Below, in pieces: positions 23,657 through 33,500 of a DNA stretch of 64,000 nucleotides. Each line of letters opens with the position of its first letter. Within the stretch, counting starts at the first letter, position 1. Below the pieces are notes generated by a model. The model was not told the origin of the DNA. It saw only the letters and a program-made list of their open reading frames with translations, and did no database searches. Made by a program: the position numbers and the translations under genes. Source of the stretch: a virus; the IMG/VR virus record IMGVR_UViG_3300043410_001823, positions 21,338 to 85,337 of that record. The stretch is one strand, 5' to 3'.

Positions 23657-24009
23657 GGATAAAATACCCCATCAATATATTTTGAACCAATTTCTACCCA
23701 CCTTGAATTTTCTGGCACTTCAATTAATAAAGGATTGCTAACTACGATAGCCCCCCGTCTTTCATCAAAAACTACACCCTGAACTTCTCCAGAGTCCTTA
23801 TTTGTAAAAGATACTAGAACTTCACCTGTTTCTAAGATAGAATCTTCTTTAATGATAGAATTGTGAAACATTTCAAAAAATTCTCTTGAAAATACATTAT
23901 TATCGACTACAATATCGTTAATAACAAAACAGGCTAATAAATGTGTATCTGTACTAACGGAATCAATTGCTCCATCATTTAAAATATGAATTATACCCTT
24001 ACTCAACAT
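23653..24009 (-). CDS. Hypothetical protein, first gene of the glycosyltransferase operon
   Basis: 118 residues from the ATG at 24009. Another ATG at 24018 lies within the -10 box of a consensus promoter and cannot be in that transcript. Beta-rich sequence (GEVLVSFTNKDSGEVQGVVFDERRGAIVVS) ending WVEIGSKYIDGVFYP, a style seen in tail-associated accessory proteins. No domain recognised. It directly follows the large fibre gene. Confidence 0.65.
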   Translation of the reverse strand: MLSKGIIHILNDGAIDSVSTDTHLLACFVINDIVVDNNVFSREFFEMFHNSIIKEDSILETGEVLVSFTNKDSGEVQGVVFDERRGAIVVSNPLLIEVPENSRWVEIGSKYIDGVFYP

Positions 24010-24016
24010 ACCTATC

Positions 24017-24045
24017 ATTATATCAAATACTAACCATTATGTCAA
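24017..24045 (-). promoter_or_regulatory. Consensus promoter for a leaderless transcript
   Basis: TTGACA (24045-24040), exactly 17 bases, TATAAT with upstream TGA (24025-24017). The ATG at 24009 begins eight bases after the -10 ends, so the mRNA should start at or next to it. No Shine-Dalgarno is present. It drives the hypothetical/zinc/GlcNAc-transferase operon. Confidence 0.85.
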
Positions 24046-27011
24046 CATCCAGCTGGATAATATGTATTTCCATCATACAAACATTGACCAACATAGGTGC
24101 ATGGATTAGAAGGATTTGCAACGTCAGCAGAATTACATTTCCAATATACTAATGCCCTAGTTGTTGTAGTAGTGGTTGCTGTCTTGTTATAATTTGGACA
24201 ACATGAGCCAGATGTTGTAGATACTCCTGGAACACCAACTACAGCGGATCCCGTTGGACAGCATTGTGGAGAATAATAGTATGTTCCATAATCCTGATAA
24301 TAACATGTACAAGATGTAGTAGTAGTAGTTGTCGTAGTAGTTGTTGTTGCTGCACTTACTGAAACGCTATTAGACCCTGCAGTAGTGCTTCCTACTGTAT
24401 TGGTAGCAGTAACAACACAATAAATAGTATACAGGAATCCAGAAACACCTGCTAGAGATGCTGGAGGAGTCCAACTACTTGATGTTGCTCCACCATATGA
24501 TGACCATCCTCCTGTTGTAAGATAATACCATTGATACGAATAACTAGATACCGCTGGATTTGCATCCCAGCTTCCAGTAGAACAAGAAAATGATGTTGAT
24601 CCAAGGGTTCCAGATGTAGGGGTAATTGCTGGCGATGTAACAATCTTTGGCTTATATGTTGCAGGTACAATTGGGCCTACCTCAGTTCCAGCCTGCCATG
24701 ACGAGGATCCAGCAGAGTTGGAGGCTTGTGCATAAACTCTAAAATATCTTGCCCCAGAATCATAATCAGCCTGTGTGGTTACATACGTAAGGCTAGTACT
24801 TGTTCCACTAGCAACAAGTGTTTCACTCATCAATACTCCAGCTGTTCCCCTATAAATTCTAAGATCGTAGCTTGTTGGAGAATTATTCCATGTTCCAACT
24901 CCAGCGGTCAAAGTTCCTCCAACAGTAAGAGAAGAAGCACTTAAGGTTGGTGCTGATGCATTGGTAGGTGAAATTACTGGAGCAGAAACAGAAACATAGT
25001 TTGCTCTCTGCGTTGCAGAACTATTTGTTGTAGTATTTTTTGCCGTAACATCACATGTCAATGATGTTCCGTAGACCTGAGTAAAATTAGGTGATGGGGT
25101 AAACTGTGAGGATATTGCTCCAGATATCGCTGGGTAAAGACTTCCTTGATCCCAGTACCTCCATTGATATGTGTATAGATCTGGATTTCCATTCCATGTA
25201 CCGTTTGTAACTGAAAATGTAACAGAACCTGCTACACCGCTTGTTGGACTAATTACGGGGGCTGTAACATTAGAAACAAAAACAGCTGTTGTAATTGAAC
25301 CAGTCACAGGCGTTCCAGCATAACCAGTTCCATTTGCACCAGTATACGGAGTTACTTTCCAATAGTATGTGGTTCCAGATGGGAAGGGGCCTGTTGGACT
25401 AATATTTCCTGGTGAATTAATCGTTCCACCATTAGCTGAATAAACACCTGCAGTACTGCTATAAGTCAGCACAACAGAACCAGTTCCTGTCGCAAAAGCA
25501 GAAACGTTTACCGACCATTGACTTGTTGTCGGAGAATTATTAGATACAGTAGGAGCATTAAGCGTACTTGTTGTATATGTATTAGAAACTGGTGGTCCTA
25601 ATACCTGTGTACCATCTATAGATGTAGTAGCTCTTAATGTTAAAACATAGGATGTGTTTGGAGTTAGGCCTAAATATATATACGCATCTCCAGTTGTAGC
25701 TCCATCGAAACTTCCATCAATGTATGCTCTAGTTGCAGATGTGAGTGGGGCCTTAGAAAAATTTAATGTAATGTCTGTTAGAGATAAAGAAGATGATGTT
25801 ACTGATGGAGATCCTAGTGCAATGGTAGATGATTGATATGTCCATGGTTCGCTATCTACTCCATTATTTGCATAAACAACAATATCTAAATAACCACCAG
25901 CAGCACGAAGCGGTATAGTAAAATCAATATAGTTATCTGTTGTATATGTAGATGCACTTGCTGGCATACTGATAGTTTCATAAACATTATTAACATTTAA
26001 ATAATCAATATAATATTGATATTGATATGGAGAGCCAGTCCATGTGCCCGCATATAGGCGATAAGTGTCTCCAACCGTCATCCCCGTACCAGATAATTTT
26101 GATAGGAATGGTCCTGGGTTTGCAGTTGGAGCAATTTGAACATATGTTGGTCCAGTAGTTACAGTAACTGGAGTACCAAACCAATCTGTGCCAGAATTGT
26201 ATTGGGTTTCAACTACATAAAAGTATTTCCCGCTATTGTTAGGGTCTGTAGAAATATCATATGTAAATGATGTTGAATAGCTGGTTGTATGTGAGCTAGC
26301 ATTATTTCCAGTATCTTGACTGTAAGTCGCTACTAATGTTCCTCCAGTAGTTGAGTTAGTTGTATTTCTATATAACTTTGTTACTGATCTTGTTACGTCA
26401 GGAACTTCCTTGGTGGCTGCAGACCAATTAGAACTATATATCAGATCATTACCTGAAAGAGTTAAAATATGATAATTATTAACAGGATTTTTTCTGTGAA
26501 TAAAATATCTATACCCATTACTATCGGTATTGTCATCTCCAGATATTCCGTCTGCTCTTGTTGCTTCTACCTGAAAAACCAGCCACGATCCGTCATACAT
26601 TTCTAGTGACATATCTAAAACTTGGTATGCACCCATTGATCCATACTCTATTGGGTAGACAAAATCTTGCCCAAGTATAGACGATGTAGCATTATATGTT
26701 TTATAAGAGTATGATGTTATTTGAGATGTTGTACTATTCGCATCCCAAATACCCCTTTGACCATAAACATTGGTTCCAAACTCTAAATCAAAACCTGAAG
26801 GAAAATTATTTCCCGCTGCATCTAAAGTAATATACGGAGGAAGGATTGCATATGGTCCAGTTTTAGGCCAAAATAATTGCCAAGTTCCATTTGCTGTTTT
26901 TACCCAAAGCTTCTTGGCAGATTTCCAAGCAGTTGAGTACGTTGTTTTTACCCACAGTTTTTTTACAGATTTCCACTGCGTCGAATAGTCAGTTTTAGCC
27001 CAAAACCCCAT
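24042..27011 (-). CDS. Tail fibre-like protein with Ig/FN3-like repeats and Cys-rich tip
   Basis: 989 residues. The N-terminus carries three tandem Trp/Lys repeats (YSTQWKSVKKLWVKT type). The body is a series of Thr/Ser-rich beta-sandwich repeats resembling fibronectin III/Ig domains (recurring motifs such as SPTSGVAGSVTFSVTNGTWNG). Near residue 885 a run of eleven threonines leads into a tail with about ten cysteines (SCTCYY, QCCP, SCCP, then four more) broken by a second Thr run. It is probably a receptor-contacting tip protein. It overlaps the upstream tail gene by one base and lies beside the glycosyltransferase operon. Confidence 0.75.
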   Translation of the reverse strand: MGFWAKTDYSTQWKSVKKLWVKTTYSTAWKSAKKLWVKTANGTWQLFWPKTGPYAILPPYITLDAAGNNFPSGFDLEFGTNVYGQRGIWDANSTTSQITSYSYKTYNATSSILGQDFVYPIEYGSMGAYQVLDMSLEMYDGSWLVFQVEATRADGISGDDNTDSNGYRYFIHRKNPVNNYHILTLSGNDLIYSSNWSAATKEVPDVTRSVTKLYRNTTNSTTGGTLVATYSQDTGNNASSHTTSYSTSFTYDISTDPNNSGKYFYVVETQYNSGTDWFGTPVTVTTGPTYVQIAPTANPGPFLSKLSGTGMTVGDTYRLYAGTWTGSPYQYQYYIDYLNVNNVYETISMPASASTYTTDNYIDFTIPLRAAGGYLDIVVYANNGVDSEPWTYQSSTIALGSPSVTSSSLSLTDITLNFSKAPLTSATRAYIDGSFDGATTGDAYIYLGLTPNTSYVLTLRATTSIDGTQVLGPPVSNTYTTSTLNAPTVSNNSPTTSQWSVNVSAFATGTGSVVLTYSSTAGVYSANGGTINSPGNISPTGPFPSGTTYYWKVTPYTGANGTGYAGTPVTGSITTAVFVSNVTAPVISPTSGVAGSVTFSVTNGTWNGNPDLYTYQWRYWDQGSLYPAISGAISSQFTPSPNFTQVYGTSLTCDVTAKNTTTNSSATQRANYVSVSAPVISPTNASAPTLSASSLTVGGTLTAGVGTWNNSPTSYDLRIYRGTAGVLMSETLVASGTSTSLTYVTTQADYDSGARYFRVYAQASNSAGSSSWQAGTEVGPIVPATYKPKIVTSPAITPTSGTLGSTSFSCSTGSWDANPAVSSYSYQWYYLTTGGWSSYGGATSSSWTPPASLAGVSGFLYTIYCVVTATNTVGSTTAGSNSVSVSAATTTTTTTTTTTSCTCYYQDYGTYYYSPQCCPTGSAVVGVPGVSTTSGSCCPNYNKTATTTTTTRALVYWKCNSADVANPSNPCTYVGQCLYDGNTYYPAGC

Positions 27012-30000
27012 TAGTAATCAACCCACAAATCTCCAATAACTCCAGCAGTATTGCTTGGTGTGTTTGTTGAATCCACACTTGTATCTCTATAGTATACACC
27101 AAGTCCAAGCTTTACTTCTCCAGTATCTGGGGTCTGAACAAGCATTCTTTGTCGTGGATGAGGACCAAGTGGGTACATATCCAAATAATATACCGATCCC
27201 TTTGTCATATTAATATTGCCTTGAGCACGAATACCTTTAATTGTTGTTCCACTTGAACCAAGAGTAATCATTGATGGACCATCATATGCGTTATTTCCAT
27301 CTTGACTAGATGTGTATGATGTTATTAAGGAAATCTGATTTGACTCATACTTAATATAAGCAGAAGATCCTCCAAGGTTGAAAGTTCCACCATTATCCAA
27401 ATAATACCCGTCAGCCGTACTTGCAACGCTTGTTTTAGAACCACCCGCAAGTGTTCCCTTAATTGTTGCTGCTTGAGCATACATTGTTCCATCATGTTTA
27501 ACCCAGAAGTTTGCATTAGAAGATGTTGGGCTTCCAGTTAGCAACCCTGCTTCAATAGCATACTCAGAATCTGCTCCAGCAATAATTCTTACGCCCTTTG
27601 CAGAGTTTGCTGTTGATGAAACAACCTTTAAATAGTTGTTTGCAGAATCTAAGGTAATATAATCTGATGTAATAGTTCCATCTGCTATGAGCCATCCAGA
27701 TGCCTCGCTTGATCCAAACAAAGCTTTTTTGCTCCACAGGCTAATACCACTTACACCCTTATATGAAATAGGATTAGAGTAAATTTTTGTAGTAGGTGAA
27801 CTTGATGAATCAAGGGCCAATAAGCCTTCAGATCCAACCTTTACAGTTCCAGTTCCAGCAGATATCAGGTAGGACCCAGAGTTAATGTTAACATTTGCAC
27901 CAAAATAAGATTGCTGATTTACTGTAATGCTTCCTGTAATTGTTGCAGAAGAAGCTGTTAAGGCACCAGTGTTTGTTACCTTAAAAACTCCTCCACCTGC
28001 ATTAATAAGGTCTGAAGTTGTTCCATCACCTATAATGCTAATCTTTCTTGCAACCACTTGACCTGCTGGGGTTACAGAGAATTTTGCCATTCCGTCAGAA
28101 TTTTTAGATGCATCTGCACCTGCCCAGAATGCATATGTTCCACTAGCAGACAATCCAGTATATGTTGAACCACTGACATACCCATCATTTTCAATGGCTG
28201 TTGGAGAAATTGTCCAGTCTGCGATTACAGCTCTTTTTGTAATAAACGTAGGAGACCCTGCAGACGCACTATTAATGATTTCTGTAGTCCAGTCTCCATT
28301 TGAATCGTATGCAAAAATACCATCCTTATTAAAAAATACCTGTGGATATTGTGTGCTATCACCCACACCAGCAAATATAGAACCATCGGTAGCAATTTTT
28401 ATTGGGTTTTCAATTAATGTTACCAAACCTATGTCGATTGGGTTTACAGAAACACCACTCTCTTGCCCAACCTTTTCCATACTGTAATACGAGTTATTAT
28501 TAAATTGATCATAATATCTTACAATCACATATCTTGTATCGTTATTTGGAGTAATAATAGTTGCAGGACTGAGTCCAGAGTAAACCATGTCTGCGTCATC
28601 AGTTGGGACACTTGTCCATGCAACTGATTTTTCATATACTTCTAATCTTGTTGCCCCTACTGGCATATCAAAGTCAACAACGTAACCATTAGAAATTGGA
28701 CTAACTCTAAATATTCCTGATGGGGAATTTACATTGGGAGTTCCTAATGTTGGATATAAAGTAGCTAGAGGGTTTGCTCTAGTTACTGGACCAGAGGAAA
28801 TTACTGCACCCAATGTTTCTACACCTTGTGCAGATACGGATGTTATATATGCCTTAAACTTAGAATAATATGTTCCAAACTGACCATACATGTCTAAAGA
28901 CTTAATGGTAAATGATGTTTCAGAGCCTGTTATTAAGTGATAGAAGTATGCATATAATGATGTGCTTTCTACATCGTTTATATATGGTACTAATTTTACC
29001 TTTACCGTTGTTCCAGCATTGGATGATGGCTGAGTATAAGAAACATTAATGTCGTTACCGTTCCAAGAAATGCTTGCTGCTGTAAACTGTGTTGGAGGGT
29101 TGGTATTTACAGGCATAAAAGAATCTGGAGTGATATCTGCAATGTCTGAATAAACGGATGGCAAAGCTGCCTCTCCTACAAACTTAACTCTAACCCATCT
29201 ATGAGCATCGTCTGGAGCATAAATGACAATTGGGCTAGTCGCAGTTATTGGTGAGGCTTGAACCCATCCCTGTGTCAGACTAACATTTGCCTTTATAGTT
29301 TCAGTTGTTACTTGTTCTTCTACAATAATTCCATAAAATGATCCAACAGCTAGAGCTTGAGCTAAATTCTCAACTGTAACCGCATAATAATCTACACCCT
29401 TTGATAATGTGATGACAGGCTGAGGCAGTGGTGACACATATGCTGGAACAGTTGCACAAACATATTCTCCAACATTGATGTAGTCTGCTGAAGCTACACA
29501 AACTTGATTTATTGTTGAAATTAAGTTAATGCCTGTTGCATTTAATACCACAAAAGAAAGTCTTAATGTTTGTGAAACTGAGTTTGTATCTATAAAACTA
29601 GTTGCTGAATATCCATAGCCAGCTTGAAGAACATAATCTTTGTTTTTTGCTGAATCGTGAACTTTAATAAGAAATCTATCAATCCATTGATTCTCATCGG
29701 CAGCTGGGTCCCAATCAAATGTTAAAACAATATCATCGCCATCCCATGCAGCAACTAAGTTGGTGACACCTAGTGGCGCAGTTCCTTTTACTGGTCCACC
29801 AAAGACTCCTCCAGAATCTCCGCCATCACCTGGAGTTGGCTTTGGATTATCTCCAGTATATAGTGATGATGATGAGTTTGCTATAGTAGAAAGAAAAGCT
29901 CCTACTGGTTTGTTTAATCCAATATTTGCAACTTCAGCATTTTGTCTTGCTAACTTAAATGGTGCTGTTATAGATGATGATCTGGGGTCATCTAGATCAA

Positions 30001-30064
30001 TATGCAACGTCTGTCTTTTAGCTGTTGATGAGCTTGAAATATATGACGGAGATATTTTTTTCAT
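27011..30064 (-). CDS. Minor tail / tail fibre protein
   Basis: 1017 residues. The N-terminal half has fibronectin-like domains (VAAWDGDDIVLTFDWDPAADE; AASISWNGNDINVSY). The second half is built of short beta-helix-like segments typical of phage fibres (repeated ADGT, GSSGTTIKG type turns) with an ISPTAIENDGYVSG segment, and ends with IGDLWVDY. It lies between the lectin-like protein and the larger fibre. Likely a structural fibre or baseplate component; exact role unknown. Confidence 0.75.
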   Translation of the reverse strand: MKKISPSYISSSSTAKRQTLHIDLDDPRSSSITAPFKLARQNAEVANIGLNKPVGAFLSTIANSSSSLYTGDNPKPTPGDGGDSGGVFGGPVKGTAPLGVTNLVAAWDGDDIVLTFDWDPAADENQWIDRFLIKVHDSAKNKDYVLQAGYGYSATSFIDTNSVSQTLRLSFVVLNATGINLISTINQVCVASADYINVGEYVCATVPAYVSPLPQPVITLSKGVDYYAVTVENLAQALAVGSFYGIIVEEQVTTETIKANVSLTQGWVQASPITATSPIVIYAPDDAHRWVRVKFVGEAALPSVYSDIADITPDSFMPVNTNPPTQFTAASISWNGNDINVSYTQPSSNAGTTVKVKLVPYINDVESTSLYAYFYHLITGSETSFTIKSLDMYGQFGTYYSKFKAYITSVSAQGVETLGAVISSGPVTRANPLATLYPTLGTPNVNSPSGIFRVSPISNGYVVDFDMPVGATRLEVYEKSVAWTSVPTDDADMVYSGLSPATIITPNNDTRYVIVRYYDQFNNNSYYSMEKVGQESGVSVNPIDIGLVTLIENPIKIATDGSIFAGVGDSTQYPQVFFNKDGIFAYDSNGDWTTEIINSASAGSPTFITKRAVIADWTISPTAIENDGYVSGSTYTGLSASGTYAFWAGADASKNSDGMAKFSVTPAGQVVARKISIIGDGTTSDLINAGGGVFKVTNTGALTASSATITGSITVNQQSYFGANVNINSGSYLISAGTGTVKVGSEGLLALDSSSSPTTKIYSNPISYKGVSGISLWSKKALFGSSEASGWLIADGTITSDYITLDSANNYLKVVSSTANSAKGVRIIAGADSEYAIEAGLLTGSPTSSNANFWVKHDGTMYAQAATIKGTLAGGSKTSVASTADGYYLDNGGTFNLGGSSAYIKYESNQISLITSYTSSQDGNNAYDGPSMITLGSSGTTIKGIRAQGNINMTKGSVYYLDMYPLGPHPRQRMLVQTPDTGEVKLGLGVYYRDTSVDSTNTPSNTAGVIGDLWVDY

Positions 30065-30077
30065 CTATATCCTAGTA

Positions 30078-30557
30078 TTACTTATGTCCTATAGCAATCC
30101 AGTTTACGTTAACAGTACCAGTTAACCAGTCTGAATTTTTTGCTGCATGTCTTAAAACAATATTAAAGCTTGATGGTGTTACATCTCTAACATTTGCAAT
30201 AATGTCTAAATAGTTAGTTGAGCTAGATGATACCTGAGCTTGAGCAACAATAAATGGAGATGATGAAAATGGTTGACCAATAAATGTTACGGGCATTGTG
30301 TATGTATACATGGTTCCATTAAATGTGAATCCTGGTGATGATGGGTTAAACTTTGTTTGTCCATATAGGATCTGTTGAGATGCCATATCGTACTGATATT
30401 CTGTGCTTGCGCCACTAACAGAAGAGCCACTGTAGACATTTCCATAGTTATTTGTCAAAGCAGAAATATTATCACTGTGCTGATTAACAACATTAACAAT
30501 TTGATTAATTGTTGATAGGTCAATGATTTTTGGATCTGATATTTTTATATATGCCAT
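30078..30557 (-). CDS. Lectin-like tail protein (H-type lectin fold suspected)
   Basis: 159 residues. A short N-terminal coiled-coil-like stretch (IINQ... INQIVNVVNQH) is followed by a beta domain with PVTFIGQPFSSSPFIVAQ and ending TGTVNVNWIAIGHK, the pattern of H-type lectin domains found on phage fibres. It may bind host glycans. The ATG is preceded by GGAG, and an extended -10 promoter lies upstream, so it may be expressed in excess of the large tail genes. Confidence 0.6.
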   Translation of the reverse strand: MAYIKISDPKIIDLSTINQIVNVVNQHSDNISALTNNYGNVYSGSSVSGASTEYQYDMASQQILYGQTKFNPSSPGFTFNGTMYTYTMPVTFIGQPFSSSPFIVAQAQVSSSSTNYLDIIANVRDVTPSSFNIVLRHAAKNSDWLTGTVNVNWIAIGHK

Positions 30558-30575
30558 TTTTTCTCCTTAAATAAA

Positions 30576-30584
30576 ATTATACCA
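30576..30584 (-). promoter_or_regulatory. Extended -10 promoter before the lectin-like gene
   Basis: TGGTATAAT on the minus strand in the gap between two tail genes; the leader of about 12 bases includes GGAG. Confidence 0.6.
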
Positions 30585-30586
30585 TG

Positions 30587-33500
30587 TTAGACGCTTATTC
30601 CAGCATCAAGCATTTTTAGTGATATCTGCGTTTGTAAGCCATTATTAAATGAGTTGTTTACAGAGTGAACCACATACTTTTGCTGATTAACTCCAGCAAC
30701 TGGGTATGTTAGCTTGACAACATCTCCTACCTCAATAAGTGGATTTCCGAATATGTTCAAGGACACATCCTTAGAGAAGTTTTCAAGAGAGGTAGAAACT
30801 AGCTTTAGAAGCTTATTAGCATCTTGCTTAGACTGGATAAATTCGCTATCTAATTGAACGACTTCTTGCATATTTCCTGGATTGGTTACAACCTCAATAA
30901 TTTCAGGATCTGACGGAACAATAATCTCGTGTGTCCATAGATTAAAATTAACTGCAAACTGATTAATATCATCGGAGTCTTTTTTGAGGTATACCATATG
31001 TGAGCTATTGTTGGCTACCGCAAACTTACCTCTAAATCCTGTATTAACTGGTGTTGAATATGCTACAGAATATTCATCAACAACCTGCCTTTGTAGATAT
31101 TTTTGATCTAACAATGTATTTCCAGGGAAGTAGTACCATGCATACTCTACTGGCAATACATCTACCGATACCGCAGAACCGTTGGTATACTGAACATCAT
31201 ATACGTTAATTCCAGTTACACATGGTTGAGTTTGCATTATAAACTCGTCATAGTTAGAGGCTAGATTGTGTCCCTGAACTAAACCATTTAAAAACTCTGG
31301 ATCTTGAAAATAATAATTTACGCTTCTATTTTTTAGAATTTTTTCAGATGCGTAGATCTCTCTGACATAACCAATAAGCCCATTAGAGCTAGTCTCTGGG
31401 TAGTGTAATGGTTCTTTCCATTCACCGTCTATATAGCTAGAAGGAAGGACGGTTGGAGCATTAGATAGAAATACTCCGAACTTTGTATCTGTCCCCTTTG
31501 CATATTCAAGCAATGCAACCTTTTTCCTTAAACCATTAACAGTATTAACATCTGTGCTTTTCCATGCATCATTTTCATAAACTTGCCAACCACTAATCTC
31601 AAAATTATTTAAAAATGCTGTGAATGTATGTCCCGTTGGGTTATCTGCAGAACCCTCACCACTTTCATGATAATCAAACTCTTCCATAGCAATTCTTAAA
31701 TTAAATGCTTCATGTGGATCGACATAAAGGATATAAGCATCTGACCCATCTTTTTTAGTCGGTGACGGATTTTTAACCCATATCTTTTCAAAATTACTCA
31801 TAATAGAATTGACTACGCCAGACACGTTAGCATAAGCTATCGGAGAAAGATCACCAGAATAGGCATCTTGCTTAGAGAAAATTAATGCATACATATAATC
31901 TGCTGCTGCAGTTTGTGGTGGATTATATCTAACCAGTTCTAAGAAATATGTATCAGCTAAATTAGATTCATACATATTAAAAAATATACCGCCAGAACAT
32001 AGCTCTACTGGTCTATTTGACTCAATTGGCATAAAGAATTTTCCTGAGTAAGAATTATACACGCTATCTGATGCTGACCCAGAATATATGAGCGTTCTGC
32101 CAGTTGCGCCTGGCTCTACCTGAATATAATAATATGGATCCGAATTCTGTGTAGTTACTACGCTTGCATTATTGCTTGTAGAGAGGGTAGTTCCATTATG
32201 GTCTTTAGCATATAGGTCTTTTTTAGTATTTACCCCTGTTGAAAAATCTCCAGATATAACTTCATGCTTTGCTGCACTTGTACCAAACATTCCACGCTGA
32301 ATATTAGTAATAGTGCCTAATGGTTCAATAGTTATATCATAACTTGTTGCTTTTTCAAATCTGCCTGACGTCCAACCTGACTGCATTGTGTCTGATGTTG
32401 GAGATATTACAGTAAATGAGTTAGATGTTACGTTTTGCACTACATAAGATCCATTGAGAGCTTCTGGCTTCATACCTCTAATAGATACAAGGTCTCCAAC
32501 TTTTACCGTAGTTAATGGGTTTTTGACATCTGCTGTTGGTGTACTTGAGAATGAATATGTTGCAAAATTTTGTCCACCCGATTCTGATTGAGATACACCA
32601 GAAATAATTCCTACATTTTCTACAAGACCAATTCTTTTTTCTTTAATAAATTGATTAATTGCTGCACCAAGCTCGATGTCATTTTTAACAGATATTTCTG
32701 AGTATGTGGCAGAATCCGATGTCTTTGAAATCTTATATTTTTTATATACAAAAGATACAATTTCATTTTCAATAGCAGCATATCCATTAGTTGATAGGTT
32801 AAAAGTATGGAATATATCTAGTAAGTCTGACTTGTGCAATGTAAATTGATGATCTGTTTCAGACATGTCTTCTACTAAGTAATTTAATCCTAGAGAATCA
32901 ATGCTCTGCTGTTCCCACACAACGTCGTTACTTGTTGTATATATGTACGACGGTCCATTCTTGATTTGTGGGTCTATAACATTTTGCAATGATAAAGACT
33001 GCTTAATTCTAGGAGTTGTATATCTTAAAGAAATCTTTCCTGGCTTTGCCTTGGTAGAAACAGAATAACCACCATTAAGGATATCTGAATCATCCAATGA
33101 AAAATCTTGAGTAGCCGAAGCTTTTCCAAGAATATTGGATAAGCTCATAAACTTCATTACACCAAAATTATCTATATAGGCTGCTATTTGATATGGCAAA
33201 AAGATTTGATTTAGCGCTTCTGCTAACGTAGTGTCTTTTGAGTTGCAGTAGTAATAACTAATACTTAATGGAGTGTGTGAATCCATACATGCAGCATATA
33301 AAGAATCTACATCATAATCTGTAAACCCACTTAAATCCAAGATATTTGTTATGGTTTCAAACGCAGTTTTAAAATGAGAAACATAGTCTGAGGCTGGGAC
33401 ATTTTGAAGGTATCTAGTGATATCATAGCATTGTACAGAAACTCTATCAATATCATCTTGTTGCCAAGAATCAGAATAATAGACTCCTCCAGGAATAATC

